A stretch of 42,483 nucleotides of DNA, taken from Streptomyces carminius. Its GTDB lineage: Bacteria; Actinomycetota; Actinomycetes; Streptomycetales; Streptomycetaceae. Numbering within the stretch: the first letter of the stretch is position 1; every line of letters starts with the position of its first letter. A model generated the notes under the pieces. That model had not been told where the DNA came from. It made no database searches and saw nothing but the letters and a program-made list of their open reading frames with translations. The translations under genes and the position numbers were made by a program. Shown in pieces: positions 26,183 to 33,717 of this stretch. The stretch spans positions 1 through 42,483 of the forward strand of contig NZ_PGGW01000020.1 of the NCBI RefSeq assembly GCF_002794255.1. Direction: 5' to 3'.

Positions 26183-27460
26183 TCACTGCACCACCGGGGT
26201 GAAGGCGACCGGCAGGGCGGTCAGGCCCCGCATCCAGATCGAGGGCCGCCAGGCCAGCTCCTCGGGCTCCACGGCCAGCACGATGTCCGGCAGCCGCTCC
26301 AGCAGTGTCTCCACGGCGGTGCGGGCGATGACGTCGGCGAGCTGGGGCGCGGGGAAGGGGCAGCGGTGCTCGCCGTTGCTGAAACTCAGATGGGCCGAGT
26401 TGACCTGGGCGCCGACATGCCCCTCGGGCCAGATCTGCGGATCGGTGTTGGCCGCGGCCAGCCCCAGCACCACGCAGTCGCCGGCCCTGATCTGACGGCC
26501 GCCGAGCTGGATGTCGCGCACCGCCCAGCGGCCGATGAAGTTCTGGGTGGGGGTGTCCAGCCACAGCACCTCGTTGAGGGCCTGGCCCACGCTCACCCGG
26601 CCCCCGGAGACGTTGAGGGCGAACCGGTCGTCGGTGAGCAGCAGCCGCAGGGTGTTGCCGATCCAGTTGCCGGTCGGCTGCTGCGCGGCGGCGATGACGG
26701 AGATCAGGTCCTGGACGATCTCCTCGTCCGCCAGCCCCGCCGGACTGGCGATCATGCGGGAGGTGACGTCCGGGCCGGGGGAGCGGCGCTTGTCCGCCAC
26801 CAGCTGCTGGATGCGCTCCTGGACACGGACGTAGGCGGCGACCGGGTCGTCGCCCTCTGCGGCGTCCAGGGACATCCGCAGGTCCTCCACCAGGGCCTCG
26901 GTGTCGGCGCCGTCGAGCGGCATGCCGCACATCTGGACCGCCGCGCGCATCGGCAGGGCGTGGGCGTAGGAGGACATCAGCTCCGCCTGCCCGCTGCCGG
27001 CGAACCGGTCGACCAGCTGGTCGGCGATCCGCTGGCAGTGCTGGGACAGCTCCAGCTGGTCGACCCCCTCCAGTGCGTCGCTGATGACGCCCGCCCGGCG
27101 CTGGTGCTCGGCGCCCTCGGTGAACAGCACGGACGGCTGGTAGCCGACGTACGGCAGCAGCGGCCAGTCGGCGGGGATGTTGGGCCACTGGTTCCAGCGC
27201 CGCGAGTCGCGCGCGAACAACTCGTCATGGCTGGTGACGTAGGAGACCTCGGCGTAGCCCAGCGCCAGCCAGGCGGGGATGCCGCCGTCCAGCAGCACGG
27301 GGGCGACCGCGCCGTGCTTCCGGCGCAGCTCCCGGTACAGCTCGAAGGGCGTCTGCTGGTACTGCAGACCGCTCAGGGCCACGGCGTCGGGGTGCGCCGC
27401 GGGGCAGGCCGGTCCCGCGGCGCCGTCCGGCGCGTGGTTCGGGACGGAGGTGTCGGTCAT
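26183..27460 (-). CDS. CYP157-like cytochrome P450 lacking ExxR (conservon fifth gene)
   Basis: A 425-residue P450 with the heme loop FSNGEHRCPFP (Cys367). At the K-helix the sequence is NEVLWLDTP, so the normally invariant Arg of ExxR is Trp300 (Glu297-Val-Leu-Trp). The I-helix AG.[DE]T is also replaced (AAAQQPTGNW). The CYP157 family of streptomycetes is known for lacking ExxR and for sitting at the end of conservon operons, which matches. The ATG at 27460 overlaps the GTPase gene stop by four bases. CYP157 proteins may have non-classical or regulatory roles; that is family-level inference. An ExxR Arg is usually needed for heme-loop packing, so classical monooxygenase activity is uncertain. 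Confidence 0.9.
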   Translation of the reverse strand: MTDTSVPNHAPDGAAGPACPAAHPDAVALSGLQYQQTPFELYRELRRKHGAVAPVLLDGGIPAWLALGYAEVSYVTSHDELFARDSRRWNQWPNIPADWPLLPYVGYQPSVLFTEGAEHQRRAGVISDALEGVDQLELSQHCQRIADQLVDRFAGSGQAELMSSYAHALPMRAAVQMCGMPLDGADTEALVEDLRMSLDAAEGDDPVAAYVRVQERIQQLVADKRRSPGPDVTSRMIASPAGLADEEIVQDLISVIAAAQQPTGNWIGNTLRLLLTDDRFALNVSGGRVSVGQALNEVLWLDTPTQNFIGRWAVRDIQLGGRQIRAGDCVVLGLAAANTDPQIWPEGHVGAQVNSAHLSFSNGEHRCPFPAPQLADVIARTAVETLLERLPDIVLAVEPEELAWRPSIWMRGLTALPVAFTPVVQ

Positions 27461-28074
27461 GGGGTCAGCTCCCGTGCCAGCGCCTGCTGGTAGAGGTGGT
27501 CGACGAGGGTGATCAGCACGTTCTTGCCCGACTCGCGGACCCGGGCGTCGCAGTCGACCAGGGGGATGTCCTCCGACAGGTCCAGTGCCTGGCGGATCTC
27601 CGCGAGCGAGAAGCGCGCGGTGTCGTCGTCGAACCGGTTGACCGCCACCACGAACGGGGTCCGGTGGTGCTCCAGCCGGTCGATGGCGTACCAGGAGTCG
27701 GCCATCCGCCGGGTGTCGACCAGCACCACCGCGCCGAGCGTTCCGGAGAACAGCCGGTCCCACAGGAACCAGAAGCGCTCCTGCCCGGGCGCCCCGAACA
27801 TGTACAGCACCGTGCGCTCGTTCAGGCTGATACGGCCGAAGTCGAAGGCGACCGTGGTGGTGTTCTTGCCCCTCAGTCCCGCGGTGTCGTCCACCCCGGC
27901 ACCGGCCTGGGTCATGACCTCCTCGGTGTTCAGGGGCCGGATCTCGCTGACGGACCGCACCAGCGTCGTCTTGCCGACGCCGAACCCTCCCACGACGACG
28001 ATCTTCAGTCCGGTCTCGGCGGCGTCCGCGAGCGGTGTGCGGGCCGCCGGGACCTCAGAGGTTGCGGAGTCCAA
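27457..28074 (-). CDS. cvnD: Conservon GTPase CvnD
   Basis: A 205-residue MglA/Ras-like GTPase. The P-loop GGFGVGKTT (about residues 29-37), switch region DFGRISL, GAPGQERF and the guanine-specificity-like NRFD are all visible. In S. coelicolor conservons this protein cooperates with CvnA-C in a membrane-proximal complex likened to a G-protein-coupled receptor system. The start is TTG at 28074, chosen because AAGGAGG lies six bases upstream within the end of cvnC, giving a 20-base overlap. The stop overlaps the P450 start by ATGA. Confidence 0.95.
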   Translation of the reverse strand: MDSATSEVPAARTPLADAAETGLKIVVVGGFGVGKTTLVRSVSEIRPLNTEEVMTQAGAGVDDTAGLRGKNTTTVAFDFGRISLNERTVLYMFGAPGQERFWFLWDRLFSGTLGAVVLVDTRRMADSWYAIDRLEHHRTPFVVAVNRFDDDTARFSLAEIRQALDLSEDIPLVDCDARVRESGKNVLITLVDHLYQQALARELTP

Positions 28075-28414
28075 TGAGCACCTCCTTCAACAGGGCGGAG
28101 TCGGGCGTGTCGCCGTGCTCCGCGGCCGGGCGCGGGTTCCGCGCGGTGATGCGCCCGGCGGTGAGCAGATCGCCGAGCAGGATCTTCACCACGGTGATGG
28201 GCAGTTGCAGGTCCGCGGCGATCTCGACCACCGCGGTGGGGTGGCGGCACAGTTCCAGGATCCGGGTGTGCTCGGACTGCATGCCCTCCGTCGGCCGGCA
28301 CTCGCTGACGATGAGCGTGACCAGGTCCAGCCGGACGTCACCGGCGTGGCTGCGCCCGCCGGTGACGGTGTAGAGCCGGTGGGGGTCCCCGGTGTCGACG
28401 GGTTTGCGGATCAT
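28055..28414 (-). CDS. cvnC: Conservon DUF742 protein CvnC
   Basis: A 119-residue DUF742 protein: RLYTVTGGR near the N-terminus, LVTLIVSE, then a winged-helix-like ILELCRHPTAVVEIAADLQL segment, and the C-terminal family hallmark LLKEVLIGLRNL. It overlaps cvnB (ATGA) and cvnD. The known role is as a component of the conservon complex with the roadblock protein and GTPase. Confidence 0.95.
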   Translation of the reverse strand: MIRKPVDTGDPHRLYTVTGGRSHAGDVRLDLVTLIVSECRPTEGMQSEHTRILELCRHPTAVVEIAADLQLPITVVKILLGDLLTAGRITARNPRPAAEHGDTPDSALLKEVLIGLRNL

Positions 28415-28869
28415 GACGGGACACCGTCCTGGGTCGGCTTGCGGGGCTCCGCGCGCAGATGGTCGCCGATCTGCTCGACCGCCTCGTCCATGTGGTGGCC
28501 CACCACTCCCGGGTCCGCGGTGTCGTCGGCCACGACGGCCAGATGGGCTCCCTGGCCGGCCTCGACGATGAACAGCAGGCCGCCGTGGAACTCCGTCATC
28601 GAGTGCCGTACGCCCCCGGTCCCGTCGCCGAACTCCACCGAGGCGCCCTGGGCCAGGGCCTGCATGCCGGAGGAGATGGCCGAGAGCTGGTCCGCCTGGT
28701 CCAGGGAGAGGCTGCCGGTCCAGCACAGTTTGAGGCCGTCGCGGGAGAGCACCAGGGCGTGTCGTGTCCCGGGAGTGCGCTGCAGCAGGCTCTCGAGAAA
28801 CCAGGTCAGGCTGTTGTCGGTGGTCTCCATGATCTGCATCGGGCGAGTTCGGACCGTCCGGCCTGTCAC
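28411..28869 (-). CDS. cvnB: Conservon roadblock/LC7 protein CvnB
   Basis: A 152-residue roadblock/LC7-domain protein. LTWFLESLLQRTPGTRHALV, SRDGLKLCW, SAISSGMQALAQGASVEF and LLFIVEAG follow the order seen in CvnB proteins, which regulate MglA-like GTPases. The start is ambiguous: GTG at 28869 has GGAGG ten bases upstream, while ATGs at 28839 and 28830 lie closer to the conserved core but lack a clear ribosome site. It lies 96 bases after cvnA. Confidence 0.92.
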   Translation of the reverse strand: MTGRTVRTRPMQIMETTDNSLTWFLESLLQRTPGTRHALVLSRDGLKLCWTGSLSLDQADQLSAISSGMQALAQGASVEFGDGTGGVRHSMTEFHGGLLFIVEAGQGAHLAVVADDTADPGVVGHHMDEAVEQIGDHLRAEPRKPTQDGVPS

Positions 28870-28965
28870 TCGGCCCGTGCCTCCAATCTCACGGTCTTGC
28901 GAAAAGGGGGAGGGGAAGGGTGCCCGCCGCGGTGGGGGCGTCCCGGAGAAGGCGCGGACGCGCGT

Positions 28966-30645
28966 CTACTCGGAGTCCTGCTCGGAGCCGGTCCCGGTGC
29001 CGGAGTCGGTTCTGGAACCCGGCTCGGGACGTCTGGCCCGGTGGAACGCCCCGAAGCGCGCTCCGGCGTCCCTGGCGGGGCGCTCCCGCTCCCGGGCGGC
29101 GTCGGCCTCGGCGGCTCTCTCGCGGACGCGGTCCGCGCGGGCCATGGTGCGGCCCCGGGGCCGCACCGGCAGCCCGTGGGTGGTCTCGCCGGCCGCGTCG
29201 GCCGGGGCGGAGACGGCCGGCGCGGCCGACTCGGCCGGCATGGCGGCGGTCTCCCGCGGCGCCGGGGAGGCCGGGAAGGCGGCCGAGGCGGGGGCCTCCA
29301 CGCGCTGCTGTGCCAGCAGGTGCGGCGGCAGCAGTACCACGACACCGGTGCCGCCCCGGGAGGACGGCCGGTAGCTCACGGAGATGTCGTACTTGTCGGC
29401 CAGCAGGCCCACGATGGCCAGCCCCAGCCGGGTGCCCTGCAGGGAGGCCAGGTCGGTGGACCTGCCGGACACGGACTCCTCCGCGCGGCGCATCGCCGCG
29501 TCCGACATGCGCAGCCCGCTGTCCTCGATGGTCACCACGATGCCCGCGGTGCGCTCCTCGACGTACACGTTGACCTCGTCGATGGGCGGGGAGAAGTTCG
29601 CCGCGTTGTCGATGAGCTCCGCGAGCAGGTGCATCACGCCCTCGGCGGCGAAACCGGCGATCGCCGCGCCGCTGGCGCAGTGCATGCGGACCCGCCGGTA
29701 GGCGGCGATCCGCCCCACCGAGCCGCGCAGGATGTTCTCCATCACGATCGGCTTGTTCCAGGCCCGGCTGGCCCGTCCGCCCATCAGCAGGGCGAGCCGG
29801 TCGGTGAGCAGACCGATCTGCGAGGTGCTGTGGTCGAGCCTGAGCAGGTCGCCGAGCACCTCCTCGCCGTGGCGTTCCTGCATCTCGCGCAGGTCCGCCA
29901 GCATGCTCACGGCCGCCGCCTGCACCCGGCTGAGCGCCTTGGCGCCGGCCACCCGGGCGGCGGCGGACCGCCGTTCACTGGTCGCGTACTCCCGGACCAC
30001 GAAGTCCGTCAGCGCGCCCAGCCGCTCCCCGGCCGGACGCGGCAGGTCCGCCAGGACCGTGTCGGCCGAGGCACCCGTGCGCAGCCGCTCGAAGGCCTCC
30101 GGGAGGGTCTTCGCGACGAGGTGGCCGACGCCCTCCGCCAGATACGAGGCCTGCCGTACGACCTCGTCGCGCTCCGCCTGCGCGGCCTGCCGCTGTCCGA
30201 CGCCGGCGGCCACCTCCTCGGCGAAGACGCGGAGCACCTGCCGCAACTGGACGCCGTCCGGGGCGGGTACCGCCGCCAGCGCCTCCTCGGCGCGCGCCCC
30301 GGCCCGCAGGCGGTTGGCGACGGCCGGCAGGCTGACGTTGACCAGGTGTGCGGCCTGTGCCGAGGTCCGGTCCACCTGCTGCCGCAGGGCGTCGACCTCA
30401 CCGGACGCCGTGGCCGAGGAGGCGCGCAGTCTCCGCACCGCCAGCACGGTGACGAGGACGGCCACCGCGGTGACCAGGCCGGCGGCGGCCGCGGTGCCCA
30501 GCACCCAGGAACGTGCGCCGTCCGGGGCCGCCGCGGTGACGGCGCCGCCGGCTGCCGCGAGCACGGCCAGGCAGATGACGGACACGGTAAGGGGCAGACG
30601 CCCCCCGGGCGCTCGGTGCGGGCTGGGGGCGGCGGGCTGTGACAT
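28966..30645 (-). CDS. cvnA: Conservon sensor kinase-like protein CvnA
   Basis: A 559-residue membrane protein starting at ATG 30645. Two hydrophobic segments lie near residues 20-40 and 50-75. A long helical region with a roughly duplicated Arg/Ala-rich LP.....LR.GA..E motif follows, then LRLDHSTSQIGLLTDRL at the dimerisation position and a GHKL ATPase domain. In the latter, ELIDNAANFSPP is the N-box, and EDSGLRMSD and GLAIVGLLADKYDISVSYR are recognisable. The C-terminal about 110 residues are disordered and Arg/Ala/Glu-rich. It heads the conservon operon. Such CvnA proteins often lack a partner response regulator, and none is present here. Confidence 0.95.
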   Translation of the reverse strand: MSQPAAPSPHRAPGGRLPLTVSVICLAVLAAAGGAVTAAAPDGARSWVLGTAAAAGLVTAVAVLVTVLAVRRLRASSATASGEVDALRQQVDRTSAQAAHLVNVSLPAVANRLRAGARAEEALAAVPAPDGVQLRQVLRVFAEEVAAGVGQRQAAQAERDEVVRQASYLAEGVGHLVAKTLPEAFERLRTGASADTVLADLPRPAGERLGALTDFVVREYATSERRSAAARVAGAKALSRVQAAAVSMLADLREMQERHGEEVLGDLLRLDHSTSQIGLLTDRLALLMGGRASRAWNKPIVMENILRGSVGRIAAYRRVRMHCASGAAIAGFAAEGVMHLLAELIDNAANFSPPIDEVNVYVEERTAGIVVTIEDSGLRMSDAAMRRAEESVSGRSTDLASLQGTRLGLAIVGLLADKYDISVSYRPSSRGGTGVVVLLPPHLLAQQRVEAPASAAFPASPAPRETAAMPAESAAPAVSAPADAAGETTHGLPVRPRGRTMARADRVRERAAEADAARERERPARDAGARFGAFHRARRPEPGSRTDSGTGTGSEQDSE

Positions 30646-30755
30646 CGCGCATTCCCTGTGGCTGTGTGGGGTGAGTGATGTGGGTCGGAAGACGCGCAAC
30701 GCCTCAAAGTTCTTCTGGAGAACGGGCGTTGCTCGCTCACACCGTTGATGTCGTC

Positions 30756-30785
30756 ATACTAGTCATGACCGGTGGGGCATGTGCG
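30756..30785 (-). promoter_or_regulatory. Candidate conservon promoter
   Basis: On the - strand a TAGTAT -10-like hexamer (30756-30761) lies about 110 bases upstream of cvnA. The matching -35 region (about 30779-30784, GCACAT) is poor, and direct GTCAT repeats flank the -10. This is the most A/T-rich spot in the gap. Confidence 0.35.
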
Positions 30786-31007
30786 CGGTTGCCCGCACAA
30801 CTGATCACTCGGATCGTCCGGGCAGGTCACCGGCCTTGTCGCCCCTTGTGGACGGCCCGTCAGGCACCGGATTTCCGGGGCCGGTCACCACGGCCCCGGC
30901 CCCGTCGTGGCGTCCGGGAAAGGACGCGGGGCGTGCTGTGGCCCTCCGCGCACCGGCCGTGTGGCCGCGTCCCGGGCCCGGCAGGTCCTCCGGGCCGGGT
31001 GGAAGGT

Positions 31008-31042
31008 CCGGGCACCCGGCCGGCCCCGACCCGGGTGCCCGG
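31008..31042 (-). terminator. Stem-loop downstream of the F420-dependent oxidoreductase
   Basis: Perfect 12-bp arms CCGGGCACCCGG (31008-31019) and its complement (31031-31042) with an 11-base loop, 46 bases past the oxidoreductase stop on the - strand. Confidence 0.65.
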
Positions 31043-31088
31043 GGCCGGTCCGGGCGGCCTGCGACGGCCGTCCGGACCGGTCTGCCGA

Positions 31089-31991
31089 TCAGCCCCGGGC
31101 CACCAGGCCGATCATCTCCACCGCGTGCTCCATGGCCTCGTCGACACTCTCGACGGCGTAGGTGGTGTCCACCATGACGTGGTCGATGCCGGTGCGTTCG
31201 TGGACGGTCCTGATGGCGTCGGCGACCCGGCCGGGCGCAGTGCCTGCGTCGATGTTGACGCGCAGGACGGTGTCGATGGCGGACGGGTCGCGGTCCGCCT
31301 CCCGGGCCCAGCGGTCGATGAGCGCGCGGTGCGCCACGAGGCCGTCGGTGTCCACCCAGCTGGGCACCGTGCACAGGGGCAGCCATCCGTCGCCGCGCTC
31401 GGCGACGCGGCGCAGCGCCCGCTCGGACAGGGCACCGAGGTAGAAGGGCGGACGCGGGCGCCGGGCGGGCTTGAGGGGCGCGTGGTGCAGGGGGACCGAC
31501 AGGAGCTTGCCGTGGTACTCGGCCGGATCGGTGGTCCAGACGGCCTCCAGCGCGTCGAGCAGCTCGTTCATCCGGGCGCCGCGTGTGCCGAAGTCCAGTC
31601 CCGCGGCCTGGTACTCCTCGGGCGACCAGCCGACGCCGAAGCCGGGCAGCAGCCGGCCACCGCTGACCAGGTCGATGCTGGTCAGCGCACGGGCGAGCTG
31701 AACGGGCGGGTAGAGCGGCGCGACGAGCACGTGGGAACCGAGCAGGACGCGCTCGGTGGCGCCCGCGGCTATGCCCAGGAGCACGAACGGGTCGGCGGCG
31801 GGGTTCAGTTCGGCGGGGATGGTCGTGCCCTGGCCGCCGTAGCCGATCCGGGGACGCACGGCGGCCAGGTTGCGGTCTCCCACCCAGAGGCTGGCGGCCC
31901 CGGCCCGTTCGACCTCCCGCGCGAACTCCGCGGTCCGTGCGATGCCGTACGCCTGGTGGTGGAACTGCGGCAGAGCGAAACCGATCTTCAT
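31089..31991 (-). CDS. LLM-class F420-dependent oxidoreductase
   Basis: A 300-residue luciferase-like monooxygenase fold protein. MKIGFALPQ at the start, FAREVERAGAASLWVGD, LLGSHVLVAPLYPPVQLARALTSIDLVSGGRL, and GVGWSPEEYQAAGLDF.TRG.R..E.L are the standard motifs of the TIGR03619-like F420-dependent subgroup. It would transfer hydride between F420 and an unknown substrate in the cytoplasm. The ATG at 31991 has AAGAAGGG upstream. It is transcribed divergently from the snapalysin gene with a 289-base spacer. Confidence 0.9.
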   Translation of the reverse strand: MKIGFALPQFHHQAYGIARTAEFAREVERAGAASLWVGDRNLAAVRPRIGYGGQGTTIPAELNPAADPFVLLGIAAGATERVLLGSHVLVAPLYPPVQLARALTSIDLVSGGRLLPGFGVGWSPEEYQAAGLDFGTRGARMNELLDALEAVWTTDPAEYHGKLLSVPLHHAPLKPARRPRPPFYLGALSERALRRVAERGDGWLPLCTVPSWVDTDGLVAHRALIDRWAREADRDPSAIDTVLRVNIDAGTAPGRVADAIRTVHERTGIDHVMVDTTYAVESVDEAMEHAVEMIGLVARG

Positions 31992-32280
31992 CGAGGCCCT
32001 TCTTCGGGGTCGGCGGTGGTGGGGGAGGCGTGCACGCGCGGCACGGCCACGGCCCGACGGACCTGACGCTCCGTGCGCCGCCCGCCCATCCTCACAGACC
32101 GGGCCGCCGCCACCCGCCGCCTTTCGCCCCTTCTTCCCTTCCGCCGCGCCGATCGCCGCCGCCGCCGCTGCCGCCGGTGGCCGGCCGTGCCGATTGACGG
32201 ATTGGCTTCCGTTTCCGGTGGGCAGTGAGCCTGGAGCATGTCATGCGCACGTCCACCTTTCCCCCACGAGGAGGCCGACC
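31992..32280. promoter_or_regulatory. Divergent promoter region of oxidoreductase and snapalysin
   Basis: 289 bases. TTGACG at 32194-32199 could be a -35 for the snapalysin gene, but no good -10 follows at the right spacing. A small GCATGTCATGC inverted repeat lies close to the snapalysin ribosome site (GAGGAGG). Confidence 0.35.
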
Positions 32281-32844
32281 ATGCACCCCCGTGTGCTCGC
32301 ACGTGTTCTCGCCGCCGTCCTGGCGGCGACCTTCGCCCTGATGGGCGGGCAGGCCGCGGCCGCCCCCGTCCCCGTCGGCGACCGTGCCCTCGCCCCCCGC
32401 GTCGTGACCTATGACGCGAGCGCGTCCGCCGAGTTCAGGGCCGCGGTCGACCGGGGCGCGGCGATCTGGAACGAGAGTGTCGAGGGCGTCGAGCTGCGGC
32501 CGGCCAGAGCCGGGCAGCGCGCCGACATACGGATCCTGGCGGACAACGGCTGGCCCCGCGCCATGACCACCGCACTGGGCCGCGGAGTCGTCTACATGGG
32601 CCGGCAGGCCGTCGACCAGGGCTATGACACGGTCCGGATCTCCTCTCACGAACTCGGCCACATCCTGGGCCTGCCGGACCGCAAGCCCGGCCCCTGCTCA
32701 AGCCTGATGTCCGGCTCCAGCGCCGGGACCGCGTGCACCAATCCCTACCCCAACGCGGCGGAGAAGGCCGAGGTCGAGGACAACTTCGGCAGCTCGCTCA
32801 CCCGGTCCGCGGAGGTGCCGCGCAACATGGTGATCGTGGACTGA
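32281..32844 (+). CDS. snpA: Snapalysin (small neutral metalloprotease, M7 family)
   Basis: A 187-residue secreted protease precursor. The signal peptide is clear: MHPRVLARVLAAVLAATFALMG followed by GQAAAAPVP, with likely cleavage near residue 27. The mature enzyme has SSHELGHILGLPD, the HExxHxxGxxD zinc site unique to snapalysins, and two cysteines (PCSSLMSG and TACTNP) that form the family disulfide. Snapalysins degrade milk and other proteins outside the cell and are best known from Streptomyces. The ATG follows GAGGAGG with six-base spacing. A LysR-type regulator gene normally lies divergent to snpA; here the divergent gene is an F420-dependent oxidoreductase instead. Confidence 0.95.
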   Translation: MHPRVLARVLAAVLAATFALMGGQAAAAPVPVGDRALAPRVVTYDASASAEFRAAVDRGAAIWNESVEGVELRPARAGQRADIRILADNGWPRAMTTALGRGVVYMGRQAVDQGYDTVRISSHELGHILGLPDRKPGPCSSLMSGSSAGTACTNPYPNAAEKAEVEDNFGSSLTRSAEVPRNMVIVD

Positions 32845-32886
32845 TCCGGACGGACGCGGGCGACGCCGCACCTCCGCCCCCTCGGC

Positions 32887-32915
32887 GCGACGTCACTCGA
32901 ACCGCGTGACGTCGC
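32887..32915. terminator. Stem-loop overlapping the yciO stop codon
   Basis: Perfect 10-bp arms GCGACGTCAC (32887-32896) and GTGACGTCGC (32906-32915) with a nine-base loop. It covers the stop codon of the - strand gene and lies 43 bases past the snapalysin stop, so it may terminate the snapalysin transcript. Confidence 0.5.
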
Positions 32916-33513
32916 CCGCTCCCCGGCGGACGATCTCCGCCTCGCCCCCGGAGAAGTCGACGACCGTGGTCGGCTCGGTGCCGCAGTCACCGGAGTCGAC
33001 CACGGCGTCCACCACGTGGTCGAGCCGTTCCTTGATCTCCCAGCCCTGTGTCATCGGCTCCTCCTCCCCGGGCAGCAGCAGCGTGCTGGACAGCAGCGGC
33101 TCGCCCAGCTCGGCGAGCAGGGCCTGGGTGACGACATGGTCGGGGATGCGGACTCCGACCGTCCGCTTCTTCGGGTGCATCAGCTGACGCGGTACCTCCT
33201 TCGTCGCGGGCAGGATGAAGGTGTAGCTTCCGGGCGTGGCCGCCTTGATCGCCCGGAACACGTTGTTGTCGACGCGCACGAACTGACTGAGCTGCGCGAA
33301 GTTCTGGCACACCAGCGTGAAGTGGTGACGGTTGTCGAGGTTCCGGATCGACCGGATCCGGGTGATGCCGTCACGGTTGCCCAACTGGCAGCCCAGCGCG
33401 AAACAGGAGTCCGTCGGATACGCGACGAGCGCGCCGGAGCGGATACTGTCGACCACGTTGTCGATGGTGCGCTGCTGGGGGTTCTCGGGGTGCACATCGA
33501 AGTACTTCGCCAT
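32893..33513 (-). CDS. yciO: YciO-like L-threonylcarbamoyladenylate synthase family protein
   Basis: A 206-residue protein, the same length as E. coli YciO. It has the Sua5/YciO/YrdC fold: SGALVAYPTDSCFALGC, the basic patch IRSIRNLDNRHHFTLVC, PGSYTFILPATKEVP, KKRTVGVRIPDH and PLLSSTLLLPGEEEP. YrdC/Sua5 proteins make threonylcarbamoyl-AMP for tRNA t6A37 modification; YciO members are related but much less active in that reaction, so the cellular role is less certain. Cytoplasmic. It is convergent with the snapalysin gene. Confidence 0.92.
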   Translation of the reverse strand: MAKYFDVHPENPQQRTIDNVVDSIRSGALVAYPTDSCFALGCQLGNRDGITRIRSIRNLDNRHHFTLVCQNFAQLSQFVRVDNNVFRAIKAATPGSYTFILPATKEVPRQLMHPKKRTVGVRIPDHVVTQALLAELGEPLLSSTLLLPGEEEPMTQGWEIKERLDHVVDAVVDSGDCGTEPTTVVDFSGGEAEIVRRGAGDVTRFE

Positions 33514-33717
33514 TCACCGACCTTATGCGATGGCCTCGCGCGACCGGCGTGCCCACGGCCGTATGTCCCGGGCGGGGCGCCCCTGCCCGGCCTGAGCGCC
33601 GGAGTACCGGGGCCGCGTCCGGCACGGTCCACGGATGGCGGCGGTGCCGCGGCGGGAGGCGGGGCATACGAGAGCCGGGGCCGGGGGACGCCCGGCACAG
33701 TGGAGGGAGGACACGGC

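Larger units (their letters stand above)
30646..31088. other. Intergenic region upstream of the conservon
   Basis: 443 bases with no supported gene. It contains the conservon promoter candidate (30756-30785), a small TGTGCG/CGCACA inverted repeat (30780-30799), and a strong stem-loop (31008-31042) that probably terminates the F420-dependent oxidoreductase gene. Confidence 0.5.

Noticed and set aside
31870..32280. N-terminal extension of the snapalysin frame
   Set aside because: A strong ribosome site and a clear signal peptide fix the start at 32281.
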